Assembly: GCA_029245865.1 (NCBI GenBank)
Contig: JAQWOM010000004.1
Location: forward strand, 85,413-149,412
Reading direction: 5' to 3'
DNA: 64,000 nucleotides
Source: Planctomycetota bacterium
GTDB lineage: Bacteria; Planctomycetota; B15-G4
Position 1 is the stretch's first letter. The number at the start of each line of letters is the position of its first letter. The notes beneath the pieces are model-generated. The model was not told the origin of the DNA, did not search any database, and saw only the letters and a list, made by a program, of their open reading frames with translations. This document shows positions 9,740 through 19,199 of this stretch, piece by piece. The translations under genes and the position numbers were made by a program.

Positions 9740-10416
9740 GCGTTCGGATCCGCCAGCACGTAACCTTCACCACGACGCGTGCGAATGAGTTGGCCACACT
9801 CGGGGCGCTCGAGTTTTTTGCGCAGATAGCCCACGTACACGTCAACGACATTGCTCGTGGCATCCGAGTGCTCATCATAGATGTGCTCCCAGATCTCGGT
9901 CCGTGAAACCACCTGCCCAACCCGCAAGATCAGGTATTCCAGCAGTGCGTACTCACGAGCCGTGAGTTCGGCTTCTTCACCGTTTGTTGTGACCGTGTGA
10001 CGCGCCGTGTCCACCTGCAGATGCCCCACGCTGATCACGGGAGTCGACATCCCATAACGGCGTCGTAGCAGAGCACGCACACGCGCCAACAGTTCTTCCA
10101 TGGCGAACGGCTTGCTCAGATAATCATCGGCACCCAGATCGAGGCCTGCCACGCGATCTTCCACCGAGTCGCGAGCCGTCAAGATCAACACCTGGCATGG
10201 TTTCTCGGCCTCGCGCACGCTCTTCAAGATGTCGAGCCCGCTCACTTCCGGCAATTGAATGTCCAGCAGCAGCACGTCGTAGTCGCAGGTGGACGCGCGA
10301 TGCAGGCCTTCCTGTCCATCGGAGGCGGCATCGACCGAATGGCCGTCCTCGCGCAAGCCTTCCGCGATGGCCATCCGCAGGGGCGCGTAGTCTTCAACCA
10401 CAAGGATGCGCAACAA
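9736..10416 (-). CDS. OmpR-family response regulator
   Basis: A two-domain regulator: receiver (RILVVEDY, phosphorylatable Asp in DVLLLDIQLPEVSG, Lys in DDYLSKPF) followed by a winged-helix DNA-binding domain (TAREYALLEYLILR, VDVYVGYLRKKLERP, RRGEGYVL). The conserved core begins at a TTG pair (10416 or 10413), preceded by GGAA. The coordinate given uses 10416, for 226 residues. An in-frame ATG at 10500 would add 28 residues with no family match and is less likely. It is transcribed ahead of its kinase with a 4-bp overlap and away from the basic exported protein at 10687. An 11-bp-periodic direct repeat in the gap is a plausible binding site for it. Confidence 0.9.
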   Translation of the reverse strand: MLRILVVEDYAPLRMAIAEGLREDGHSVDAASDGQEGLHRASTCDYDVLLLDIQLPEVSGLDILKSVREAEKPCQVLILTARDSVEDRVAGLDLGADDYLSKPFAMEELLARVRALLRRRYGMSTPVISVGHLQVDTARHTVTTNGEEAELTAREYALLEYLILRVGQVVSRTEIWEHIYDEHSDATSNVVDVYVGYLRKKLERPECGQLIRTRRGEGYVLADPNA

Positions 10417-10588
10417 CGTTCCATTCCGGGCAAAGCCCTTGAGCGAAAGCCGATGAGCAGTGTAGCCCAGCGACAGCCGTGGAAGCTGGGCTCGCCTCAT
10501 GCCCACCCCAGAACAACTCGAGATGCATGAGAAGACGATGAGCCGATCCTGCATGAGAACGCAGAGAGGCAGCAGAAAATCACCAGCA

Positions 10589-10606
10589 CTCTCACAGTCC
10601 TCTCAC
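10589..10606. promoter_or_regulatory. Direct-repeat operator candidate for the OmpR-type regulator
   Basis: CTCTCAC occurs at 10589-10595 and again at 10600-10606, separated by AGTC, an 11-bp period. OmpR/PhoB-family dimers bind 7-bp half-sites in tandem with about 11-bp spacing. The site lies between the regulator gene and the divergent gene at 10687, where autoregulation or control of the neighbour would be expected. This is inference from spacing only. Confidence 0.45.
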
Positions 10607-10686
10607 CTAGACAGACTAGGATTGATGGATCGTTCACGGTGGATGGCCATGCTTCGGTCAACCACCCCCCCGTCTCGGAGCTTCCC

Positions 10687-11253
10687 ATGACACAGGCCGT
10701 ACTCCTCGCGACTGGATTGACCCTGCTGCTTGCCGCGCCCCTTCGCGCCACGCCGCCAGCGTCCACAACCGACGCTCTGTCACCGAAGGCGCCTGCCGCA
10801 GCCACAGAGGCCCCCGCGGTGGACGACAAGGACAAGGCCTCGTCCGAGAACGACCGTGCAGCCAAGCGCGCTCTGAAGAAGGCTCAGAAGGCGGAGAAGC
10901 GGGCCGCGAAGAAGGCCCAGAAGAGCGGCAAGGCCCGCAAAGGCAAGAAGGACGGCAAGAGCAAAGGCAAAAAGGACGGCAAGGCCCGCAAGAACAGGAA
11001 GAAGGACAAGGCGCCCAAGGCCAAGAAGAATCGGCGCAACCGCGACAAGGCCTCCGTCGGCCCGAAGCGCCGATCAGAAAGCCGCATGGAGCGACGCGGC
11101 TCCGATCGGTTTGAGCCCTCGCCTCGCATGCAACGCCGGGGAGGCGCTCGCGGCGACTCGGGCCGCCGTTCGATGAGCCGAGGCTCAAAGGGCCCCCGCT
11201 CTCGCAACGCCGGACCGGCTCCTCGCCGCGGCGGCGGCCCACGCCGTCGCTGA
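10687..11253 (+). CDS. Exported, extremely Lys/Arg-rich small protein
   Basis: A 188-residue protein of no recognised family. The ATG at 10687 opens a clear signal peptide (MTQAVLLATGLTLLLAAPL, then RATPPAS). The mature protein starts with an Ala/Pro/Asp/Glu stretch, becomes a low-complexity Lys-rich segment (many KKA, GKK and KKDGK repeats, residues about 55-120), and ends in an Arg/Gly/Ser-rich tail (GGGPRRR). It has no hydrophobic core, so it is probably disordered and polycationic. It could bind acidic surface polymers or nucleic acid, or buffer envelope charge. Its divergent position next to a two-component system recalls the CpxRA-CpxP layout, but there is no sequence similarity to CpxP. 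Function is unknown. Confidence 0.8.
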   Translation: MTQAVLLATGLTLLLAAPLRATPPASTTDALSPKAPAAATEAPAVDDKDKASSENDRAAKRALKKAQKAEKRAAKKAQKSGKARKGKKDGKSKGKKDGKARKNRKKDKAPKAKKNRRNRDKASVGPKRRSESRMERRGSDRFEPSPRMQRRGGARGDSGRRSMSRGSKGPRSRNAGPAPRRGGGPRRR

Positions 11254-11270
11254 GCGGCATGCCCCGCTGA
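11252..11270 (+). terminator. Weak hairpin after the basic-protein gene
   Basis: AGCGG pairs with CCGCT around a short loop immediately after the stop of the basic protein. The stem is GC-rich but there is no T-run, so it is at best a weak terminator. Confidence 0.25.
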
Positions 11271-11272
11271 GG

Positions 11273-11511
11273 GGATCGTCCGTCAGCCGGCGTGCAGGGT
11301 CACGTCGGTCCCGAAAGCATCACAGATCTCCAGCGTTGCCTGGAGATCGGGGTGGCGCACCATCACGTGACCGTCGCTGAGCAGCGTGGCTTTCCAGTCG
11401 CGACGCGGCGCGCCCACCGGCAGCATCTCGACGTGCACGACGTGTTCGCCGTAGCGCTGAAGCCAGCCTTCGAGACCGCGGACCTCCTGGATGCCGGCTG
11501 ACGGACGATCC
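11273..11511. repeat. 239-bp segment bounded by 19-bp perfect inverted repeats
   Basis: GGATCGTCCGTCAGCCGGC at 11273-11291 recurs as its exact reverse complement at 11493-11511. Similarity continues imperfectly inward (GTGCAGG versus ATCCAGG). The enclosed 200 bp holds most of a minus-strand reading frame (11283-11540) with good codon character. No flanking target-site duplication is evident to me and there is no transposase. It could be a small non-autonomous element, a cassette, or a rearranged gene remnant. Confidence 0.6.
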
Positions 11512-11540
11512 TCTGCTGGGTGACCGCGTGCGTCTCTACA
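11283..11540 (-). pseudogene. Protein fragment without a clear start, inside the inverted-repeat segment
   Basis: Reading leftward from 11540 there is an open frame of 85 codons ending in TGA at 11283-11285. Its last 65 residues look like real protein: GLEGWLQRYGEHVVHVEM, then VGAPRRDWKATLLSDGHV, then RHPDLQATLEICDAFGTD. Upstream it is closed by a TGA at 11541-11543. The first usable starts are GTG 11438 and ATG 11426, which would give only about 50 residues and cut into the conserved-looking part. I do not recognise the family. A 5'-truncated remnant is the simplest reading; a very small gene is the alternative. Confidence 0.35.
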
Positions 11541-11627
11541 TCAATGGAAACCTGTAGTGACTGATCAACGCGGAGAGGACTCGGGCACCAACCCGACCTT
11601 GCCCAACTCCGCGCGCTTGCTGTGAAT

Positions 11628-11684
11628 CGACTCCTCGCGGAGTCGAAACACCGGGGCCGGCGGGATTCGAAGCCCGCCGGCCCC
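11628..11684 (+). promoter_or_regulatory. Two tandem strong hairpins upstream of the hugZ-like gene
   Basis: The first is a 7-bp stem with a TCGC tetraloop (11628-11634 with 11639-11645). The second is a perfect 12-bp GC stem (11653-11664 with 11673-11684) around an 8-nt loop. A TATATT box-like sequence follows at about 11700 and AAAGGA, a good ribosome-binding site, precedes the ATG at 11743. The hairpins may end transcription coming from the left or form a 5' leader structure. The rest of the gap from 11254 to 11742 holds only the inverted-repeat segment described separately. Confidence 0.5.
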
Positions 11685-11742
11685 ACCTCTCCCTTCCTGT
11701 ATATTCTCTGCTGACCGCCCCGCGGTCACGAAAGGACAACCC

Positions 11743-12591
11743 ATGACGGACATTCAAAAAACAGCCGAGCAGGCCTTCGACGGCTTCGCTGCGGGATTCA
11801 AGAGCCTCGTGCTCGCCACTGTCGACGCGGAGGGCATGCCTGCAGCCAGCTACATCCCCTATGTCGAGGATGCTGCGGGATGCTTCGTGGGTTTTGTGTC
11901 CGGGCTTTCAGCCCACACTGGAAACCTCGAACAGTCAGGCCGTGCCGGTGTGTTGTTCCTCGAGGACGAAACAACGAGCCGCGAGATCTTCGCTCGTCGC
12001 CGACTGAGCTATGCGTGCGACGCGGAGATTCTGCCCCGCGAACACGCCGACTTCGACGACCTCGTCAAGCGTTTCGCAGGCCGCTTCGGCGAGATGGGTG
12101 ATCGCATCACGTCCATGCCGGACTTCCGCCCCGTGCGCCTCACACCGCGAAGCGGCACCTTCATCATTGGCTTCGGTGCTGCCTTTGACGTGCAAAACGG
12201 CAAGCTGGTTCACCAGACCGGCGGTGCAGGAGGACATGGCGGACACGGACACGGACACGGACACGGACACGGACAGACTGCCGACCAACACGCTCACGGT
12301 GACCGGAAACCCCTCACGGCCGACGACTGCCAGGCCGCTCTAGAGCACATGAATGGCGACCACGCCGACGCGGTCCTGCTGTTGGCCCGCACTCTCCATC
12401 CCAACGCAGACCACGCAACCCTCACAGGTATTGATGCCACCGGTGCAGATCTTGCCGTGACAACCAAAAGTCAAGAGTTGAGCGCCCGTCTCCCCTTCCC
12501 CCAACCCATGGAGACGGCGGCCGATTTACACACGGTCTTCCGGGAGTTGGTGGTCTCCGCACGCGGCGTTGCTGACACAGCAAGCAGCTAA
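11743..12591 (+). CDS. HugZ-like heme utilisation protein with His-rich insert
   Basis: A 282-residue protein of the pyridoxamine-phosphate-oxidase-like split-barrel family that includes HugZ heme oxygenases. The N-terminal barrel (about 8-155) shows SLVLATVDAEGMPAASYIPY and GVLFLEDE. The C-terminal DUF2470-type domain (about 190-275) begins CQAALEHMNGDHADAVLLLA. Between them lies GGAGGHGGHGHGHGHGHGQ (residues about 160-178), encoded by tandem GGACAC hexamers, then more His. HugZ relatives bind heme through C-terminal His, so the His-rich linker could bind heme or a transition metal; that is inference. The ATG has AAAGGA upstream. It stands alone, with tRNA-Glu downstream on the other strand. 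The role is probably iron recovery or heme degradation. Confidence 0.85.
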   Translation: MTDIQKTAEQAFDGFAAGFKSLVLATVDAEGMPAASYIPYVEDAAGCFVGFVSGLSAHTGNLEQSGRAGVLFLEDETTSREIFARRRLSYACDAEILPREHADFDDLVKRFAGRFGEMGDRITSMPDFRPVRLTPRSGTFIIGFGAAFDVQNGKLVHQTGGAGGHGGHGHGHGHGHGQTADQHAHGDRKPLTADDCQAALEHMNGDHADAVLLLARTLHPNADHATLTGIDATGADLAVTTKSQELSARLPFPQPMETAADLHTVFRELVVSARGVADTASS

Positions 12592-12661
12592 ACGAAGAGT
12601 GCTGCGAACAAGCGGCCCATCGATCCGAACGACGTGCCCGCAAGAGCAGGGGAAGAAACGA

Positions 12662-12739
12662 TGGTGACCCCAACGGGATTCGAACCCGTGTTGCCAGGAT
12701 GAAAACCTGGTGTCCTAGACCTGGCTAGACGATGGGGCC
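12662..12739 (-). tRNA. tRNA-Glu (anticodon UUC)
   Basis: On the minus strand the acceptor stem GGCCCCA pairs with TGGGGTC, followed by discriminator A and a genomically encoded CCA (12662-12664). The anticodon stem CCAGG/CCTGG holds the loop TTTTCAT, giving anticodon TTC (Glu). The T-arm is ACGGGTTCGAATCCCGT. Length is 75 nt plus CCA. Confidence 0.97.
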
Positions 12740-12861
12740 AACCCGCCGCGCACCCGAAGGCAGCCCGACGAAGGCGGGGATGATAAGGAAACCGCCCCGC
12801 CGGCTCACCCCCCTGGGCGGAAGTTGGCCTTTTGCGAGACACGAAGGGCTCTCAGCCGCCG

Positions 12862-13617
12862 TCAGACCTCGGCAATCAGCACCGGAGCAAAATCGATGAA
12901 GTCGCAGGCCGTCAGGTGGTAGGTGACACCCCGCGCCTCGCCTCCGATCTCGCCCCGTCGTGCCGGATCCAGGGAATGGAGGTGGCCAAAAACCACGTGT
13001 TCCACCCCTGCTTTCTCGAACATCGCGGTCAATTCGCTGGCCTCGCAGCCCGGAGAGACCGGCGGGTAGTGCGTCACAGCGATACGCAGCGGGGCGCTCT
13101 TGTCGAGATCCGCCAGTGCTCGTTCGAGCCGCCCCACCTGCCGGCGATAAATCTTGAGCGTCGCCGCCTCCTGCTCCGGAGGCATCTCCGGAGAGATGGG
13201 CGCGCCCTGCCACTGGATGAGATCGTGATAAGAGATGCTGGGTGTGTCCCAGAGCCGCGTGCCCCCCACGGCCACGTCGCCAACCCGGAGCGCGTCGCCA
13301 CTCACCGCCAGAATTCCCTCGGGCAACGCCGCGCGCACCTTGGCCGCGCTCGCCCACCAGTAGTCGTGGTTGCCTTCGAGCAGCACCTTGGTCCCCGGAC
13401 GTGCCGCCAGCCACGCGAGATCGGGCGCCGCCTGTTCCAGGTTGCGAGCCCAGGAGATGTCGCCCGGCACGAGCACCAGATCGTCATCCGAGACCCGTTC
13501 GTCCCAGGCCGCCGCCATTTTCCCTGGATGGTTCACCCACTGAGGACCAAAGCGGTCCATCAGCTTGTCGGGCGTGCCGAACGACAGATGGGGATCGGAA
13601 AGGGCGAAGACGCGCAT
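12862..13617 (-). CDS. Calcineurin-like metallophosphoesterase
   Basis: A 251-residue cytoplasmic phosphoesterase. The ordered metal-site motifs of the superfamily are all visible: SDPHLSFG near the N-terminus (D-x-H), VPGDISWARN (GD-x2-W, typical of the YkuE/YvnB-like group), LLEGNHDYWW (GNHD), VTHYPPV (H) and VFGHLHSL (GH-x-H). It has no signal peptide. The ATG at 13617 starts directly at the first motif, as expected for the family. It is divergent from the SPATA20-like lipoprotein gene, with 73 bp between them. The substrate is not predictable. Confidence 0.92.
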   Translation of the reverse strand: MRVFALSDPHLSFGTPDKLMDRFGPQWVNHPGKMAAAWDERVSDDDLVLVPGDISWARNLEQAAPDLAWLAARPGTKVLLEGNHDYWWASAAKVRAALPEGILAVSGDALRVGDVAVGGTRLWDTPSISYHDLIQWQGAPISPEMPPEQEAATLKIYRRQVGRLERALADLDKSAPLRIAVTHYPPVSPGCEASELTAMFEKAGVEHVVFGHLHSLDPARRGEIGGEARGVTYHLTACDFIDFAPVLIAEV

Positions 13618-13690
13618 GGCAAGGCGACCCTAGCCATTGGAAGAAGGGATCACCACCGGGTGAAGGGCAACGACTGCTAGAGTTTCCCCC

Positions 13691-16006
<2,316 letters not shown>

Positions 16007-16135
16007 GAAGACCCTCCGTGGAACGCTCGGAGGCAGCAATTGGGGCGCTCGGCGCGACGTTTCGAAAAAAAGAATCCCAACCCAGATAAATGACAATTCG
16101 TTGAGCATCTAAGCCACAGATGCCGAAAACAGCAC

Positions 16136-16175
16136 TTAAAATATAGTTTTACGGGTGCCTCGAAAGTTTTCCGAA
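16136..16175 (+). promoter_or_regulatory. AT-rich near-palindromic element upstream of the chitinase-like gene
   Basis: TTAAAATATAGTTTT (16136-16150) stands out from a GC-rich background and is followed about 10 bp later by CGAAAGTTTTCCGAAG. The same pair of elements, with spacing conserved within one base, occurs at 41437-41470 ahead of another exported-protein gene. It may be a promoter or binding site for a shared regulator. Confidence 0.4.
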
Positions 16176-16320
16176 GATTTTTCCGACGTCAAAAGGGTCC
16201 AGATGGTGCATACCTTCTGTGGGAGAGCGACCCAAAAGGGAGGGGAAAGCTCATCCATGATGGGCCTGGCAAGGAGGAGACCCCTTGGGCCCGACATTCT
16301 GGGGGGAATGCGGGGAACGC
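16151..16320 (+). other. Probable leader region, no gene seen
   Basis: Between the AT-rich element and the terminator hairpin I see no convincing reading frame. GGGTC (16196-16200) can pair with GACCC near 16230, and several purine-rich runs follow. It could be a structured leader or small RNA ended by the terminator at 16321. It does not match a riboswitch I recognise. The stretch 16007-16135 after the SPATA20-like gene holds nothing evident. Confidence 0.3.
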
Positions 16321-16364
16321 TCCCAGCTCGCCGACCCGATACGGCGAGCTGGGAGGTTCTTTTT
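16321..16364 (+). terminator. Strong intrinsic terminator
   Basis: A perfect 13-bp stem (16321-16333 with 16342-16354) encloses an 8-nt loop and is followed by GGTTCTTTTT. It lies 315 bp after the SPATA20-like gene and 138 bp before the next start. It could terminate the upstream gene or, more interestingly, attenuate a leader transcript of the downstream gene. Confidence 0.8.
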
Positions 16365-16501
16365 CAGGAGGCCCCCCCAGTGAGGGCCCCCAGGTGCCGA
16401 TGGGAACGCGAAAGCGTTTCTTTCCCCCGAAGTCCCGTGCGATCTGGCTGGCGTTTGCCCCTCTCCGGTTTGCCGCTCTTGCCCCCTCCGGAGTCCCCAC
16501 G

Positions 16502-18274
16502 ATGCCGCTGAGACAGCTCATGAGAACCCTCCTCCTGACCTCCACCCTGCTCGGCCTGATGCTCCCGTCGGCCGCCTCTGCCCAGGGAGCCGACACCGTC
16601 TCTCTGTCGTTCAGCGCCCCCTCCACCTGGACCACAGGCTTCCAGGGCGAGTTGATCCTCACGAACAACGCCTCCTGGACCATTCCTGACTGGACGCTGA
16701 GCTTCGATCTCCCCCACACCATCACCTCGATCTGGGACGCCAGCATCGCATCGCACACAGGCACCCAGTACAGCCTGAAAGCGGTCCAGGAGAGCTGGGA
16801 AGACGGAGACCTCTCGCCCGGCGAATCCAAGACCATCGGCTTCGTGGCCAGCACCTCGGGCAGCATCTCCCTGCCGATCACCGGAACTCTGAACGGGGCT
16901 CCGGTGCTGATGAACGGCACCTCACCCGCACCAGCCCCGCCCGAACCCGTCCCCGCACCTCACTGGCCGGCGCGTGTCTTCGCTCCTTACGTCGATGCCA
17001 CCGGTTGGCCGCCTTTTGACTACGTCACCACCATGCAAGACCAGGGCGTGCGCTTCTTCAACCTGGCCTTCGTGGTGGCCGCCTCTGCGACTGACGGGAC
17101 GCCCTCCTGGGGTGGGTACTACGACGTCTCCTCGGGCTATCTTCTCGGCGAGGTGAATCAGATCCGTGCGCTCGGGGGCGACGTCATGGTGTCTTTCGGC
17201 GGAGCGGCGGGAACCGAACTGGCCGGCGCTCATAGCTCCGTGGCTTCGCTGCAGGCCGCTTATCAGAGTGTGATCGACACCTATCAACTGACCCACATCG
17301 ACTTCGACATCGAAGGCTCTTGGGTCGCACACCCCCCGTCTATCCAGAGGCGTTCGGAAGCCATTGCCGGCCTCCAGGCCGCAGCGGTTGCTTCCGGCAA
17401 CGCGCTCGACATCTGGTACACGCTGCCCGTGCTTCCCACCGGATTGACGCCAGACGGAATCAACGTCGTGCAATCGGCGATCACTGAAGGCGTCAGCTTG
17501 AGCGGCGTCAACATCATGACCATGGACTACGGCCCGTTTGCCGCGCCCAATCCCGCGGGACAGATGGGCAGCTATGCCATCCAGGCAGCGACCTCACTCT
17601 TCAACCAACTCACGGCCCTCTATGCACAAAATGGCCTCGTGAAGAGCTCAGAAGAAATCTGGGCCATGGTCGGCCTCACACCGATGATCGGGCAGAACGA
17701 TGTCCTCGGCGAAATCTTCCTCCCGAGTGACGCGACCCAGGTGCTGGCCTTTGCCCGCGAGCAGAAGATCGGGTTCCTCTCGTTCTGGTCCGCGACCCGC
17801 GACCTCCAGTGCCCGGAAGGCGTCTCGACCTCGGCCAGTGCCACCTGCAGCGGCATCCTGCAGTCACCGTTTGAGTTCACCCAGATCTTCCTGCCGTTTA
17901 GCAACGTCGACTGGACCGACCTGGGCCAGGCACTGGCAGGCGCCCACGGCCAGCCAACGCTTGTCGCCAACGGCACCTTGATGAACAACTCACCACTCGT
18001 GATGTCGCTCTCGAAGGCAGCCCCTTCGAGCTTCTTGTGGATCGTCGGCGGTGCGAGCCAGGCCAACTGGCCCACAGCGGGCGGCATCCTCGTGCCAGCC
18101 CCCGACGTCCTCCTGGGTGCCCTCACGACACCTCTCGGCGAGATGAGCTACGGCCTCATGTGGCCGGACAACGTACCCGCAGGATTCACGGTGTACCTGC
18201 AATGTTTCGTGCAAGACCCGACCGGCCCACAGAACTTCTCGATCTCGAACGCCGTCCTCGGGGTCGTCCCCTAA
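16502..18274 (+). CDS. Secreted CBM2-GH18 chitinase-like glycoside hydrolase
   Basis: A 590-residue exported enzyme. The ATG at 16502, preceded by CCGGAG at good spacing, gives the signal peptide MPLRQLMRTLLLTSTLLGLM to about ASAQG. Residues about 30-135 are a family 2 carbohydrate-binding module with spaced Trp residues. A Pro-rich linker follows (SPAPAPPEPVPAPHW). A GH18 barrel begins at RVFAPYVDATGWPPFDY. The signature THIDFDIEG puts Asp267, Asp269 and catalytic Glu271 in the DxDxE arrangement, and FGGAAG is a typical GH18 SxGG-like strand. The last 115 or so residues form a separate module shared with the sulfatase at 5407. Likely substrates are chitin or other GlcNAc polymers, bound through CBM2. 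Confidence 0.9.
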   Translation: MPLRQLMRTLLLTSTLLGLMLPSAASAQGADTVSLSFSAPSTWTTGFQGELILTNNASWTIPDWTLSFDLPHTITSIWDASIASHTGTQYSLKAVQESWEDGDLSPGESKTIGFVASTSGSISLPITGTLNGAPVLMNGTSPAPAPPEPVPAPHWPARVFAPYVDATGWPPFDYVTTMQDQGVRFFNLAFVVAASATDGTPSWGGYYDVSSGYLLGEVNQIRALGGDVMVSFGGAAGTELAGAHSSVASLQAAYQSVIDTYQLTHIDFDIEGSWVAHPPSIQRRSEAIAGLQAAAVASGNALDIWYTLPVLPTGLTPDGINVVQSAITEGVSLSGVNIMTMDYGPFAAPNPAGQMGSYAIQAATSLFNQLTALYAQNGLVKSSEEIWAMVGLTPMIGQNDVLGEIFLPSDATQVLAFAREQKIGFLSFWSATRDLQCPEGVSTSASATCSGILQSPFEFTQIFLPFSNVDWTDLGQALAGAHGQPTLVANGTLMNNSPLVMSLSKAAPSSFLWIVGGASQANWPTAGGILVPAPDVLLGALTTPLGEMSYGLMWPDNVPAGFTVYLQCFVQDPTGPQNFSISNAVLGVVP

Positions 18275-18297
18275 TCAAGGAAAGCACGCACAAGAAA

Positions 18298-18373
18298 TGG
18301 TGGGGGCGGTGGGACTCGAACCCACGGCTCACGGCTTAAAAGGCCGTTACTCTACCGACTGAGTTACACCCCC
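18298..18373 (-). tRNA. tRNA-Lys (anticodon UUU)
   Basis: On the minus strand the acceptor stem GGGGGTG pairs with CGCCCCC, then discriminator A and encoded CCA (18298-18300). The D-arm is ACTCAGTCGGTAGAGT. The anticodon stem ACGGC/GCCGT holds CTTTTAA, giving TTT (Lys). The T-arm is GTGGGTTCGAGTCCCAC. Total length is 76 nt. Confidence 0.97.
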
Positions 18374-18460
18374 ACGCTTCTTGAACGTCACATGTGCTGC
18401 TGCAGCGAGTGCACGAGAGGCACTTCCGAGCGCAAGGCTCCGAAGCGCTCGACCTCTCAC

Positions 18461-19021
18461 TCAACTCTCTTGAATCTCCTTCGTGCGCGCTGCGGCGATC
18501 TGGTCGATCTCGCTTTCCATTGACTTCACAAGCTTCTGGATCTCGTCCTTGAGATCGCGTTCCAGATCTTCCGAGAGTTCGCTGGCCTTTCGCGCCGTTT
18601 CAGCTGCCTTGTTCTGATCGCGACGAATGTTGCGCACGACAACGCGTGCCTGCTCAGCGAGTTCCTTCACTCGTCCGGTCATCTTGTCGCGCTGCTCCTG
18701 ACTCATCATGGGAACCGCCAGCCGCACGACCTTGCCGTCTGTCTCCGGCATGATGCCGATGTCGCCCTTCAAGATGCCCTTCTCGATGGCCGTGCACATG
18801 GACGGGTCGAAGGGTTTCACGAGCAACGTGCGCGGCTCGGGGACGCTGATGGAGGCAAGCTGGTTGAGTGGCATCGGACTGCCATAGGCGTCCACGCGGA
18901 TATTTTCTACCAACGCAGGGGACACGCGGCCGGTCCGCAGGCCGTTGAGGCTCTCCCTGAAGAACTCGACGCCCTTCTCCATCTTGTCCCGGCTCTCACT
19001 CAGAATCTGATCGCTGTTCAT
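18461..19021 (-). CDS. frr: Ribosome recycling factor
   Basis: A 186-residue RRF, which with EF-G splits post-termination ribosomes. Length and sequence are standard: SRDKMEKGVEFFRESLNGLRTGRVSPALVENI at the N-terminus and IRRDQNKAAE-like helices at the C-terminus (VVVRNIRRDQNKAAET). The ATG at 19021 (MNSDQILSES) fits the family; an upstream in-frame start at 19084 would add 21 residues with no match. It is last in the classical rpsB-tsf-pyrH-frr order, 178 bp after pyrH. Confidence 0.97.
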   Translation of the reverse strand: MNSDQILSESRDKMEKGVEFFRESLNGLRTGRVSPALVENIRVDAYGSPMPLNQLASISVPEPRTLLVKPFDPSMCTAIEKGILKGDIGIMPETDGKVVRLAVPMMSQEQRDKMTGRVKELAEQARVVVRNIRRDQNKAAETARKASELSEDLERDLKDEIQKLVKSMESEIDQIAAARTKEIQES

Positions 19022-19199
19022 GGGTCTAAACTCTCCGGCGCTCTCACTGGCGACTACGGGCTCTCTGTGAGCCACAACGGGCACGCGCCCTGAGGATAAC
19101 GCCCTGGCTCACCTCGAGTCACTGCTCTCTGCGCGAGATCGTGCGTCTTCATCGTCTTCATGAGGACCAGGCTCAAACTCGCCCCCCTGGGATCCACTG

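Noticed and set aside
11653..11684. tRNA-like T-arm (GGGATTCGAA) in a hairpin
   Set aside because: The stem is a perfect 12-bp palindrome without D- and anticodon arms; it is a hairpin, not a tRNA.
12241..12275. Tandem hexamers as a CRISPR-like or non-coding repeat
   Set aside because: They are in frame within the HugZ-like gene and encode a His-Gly run.
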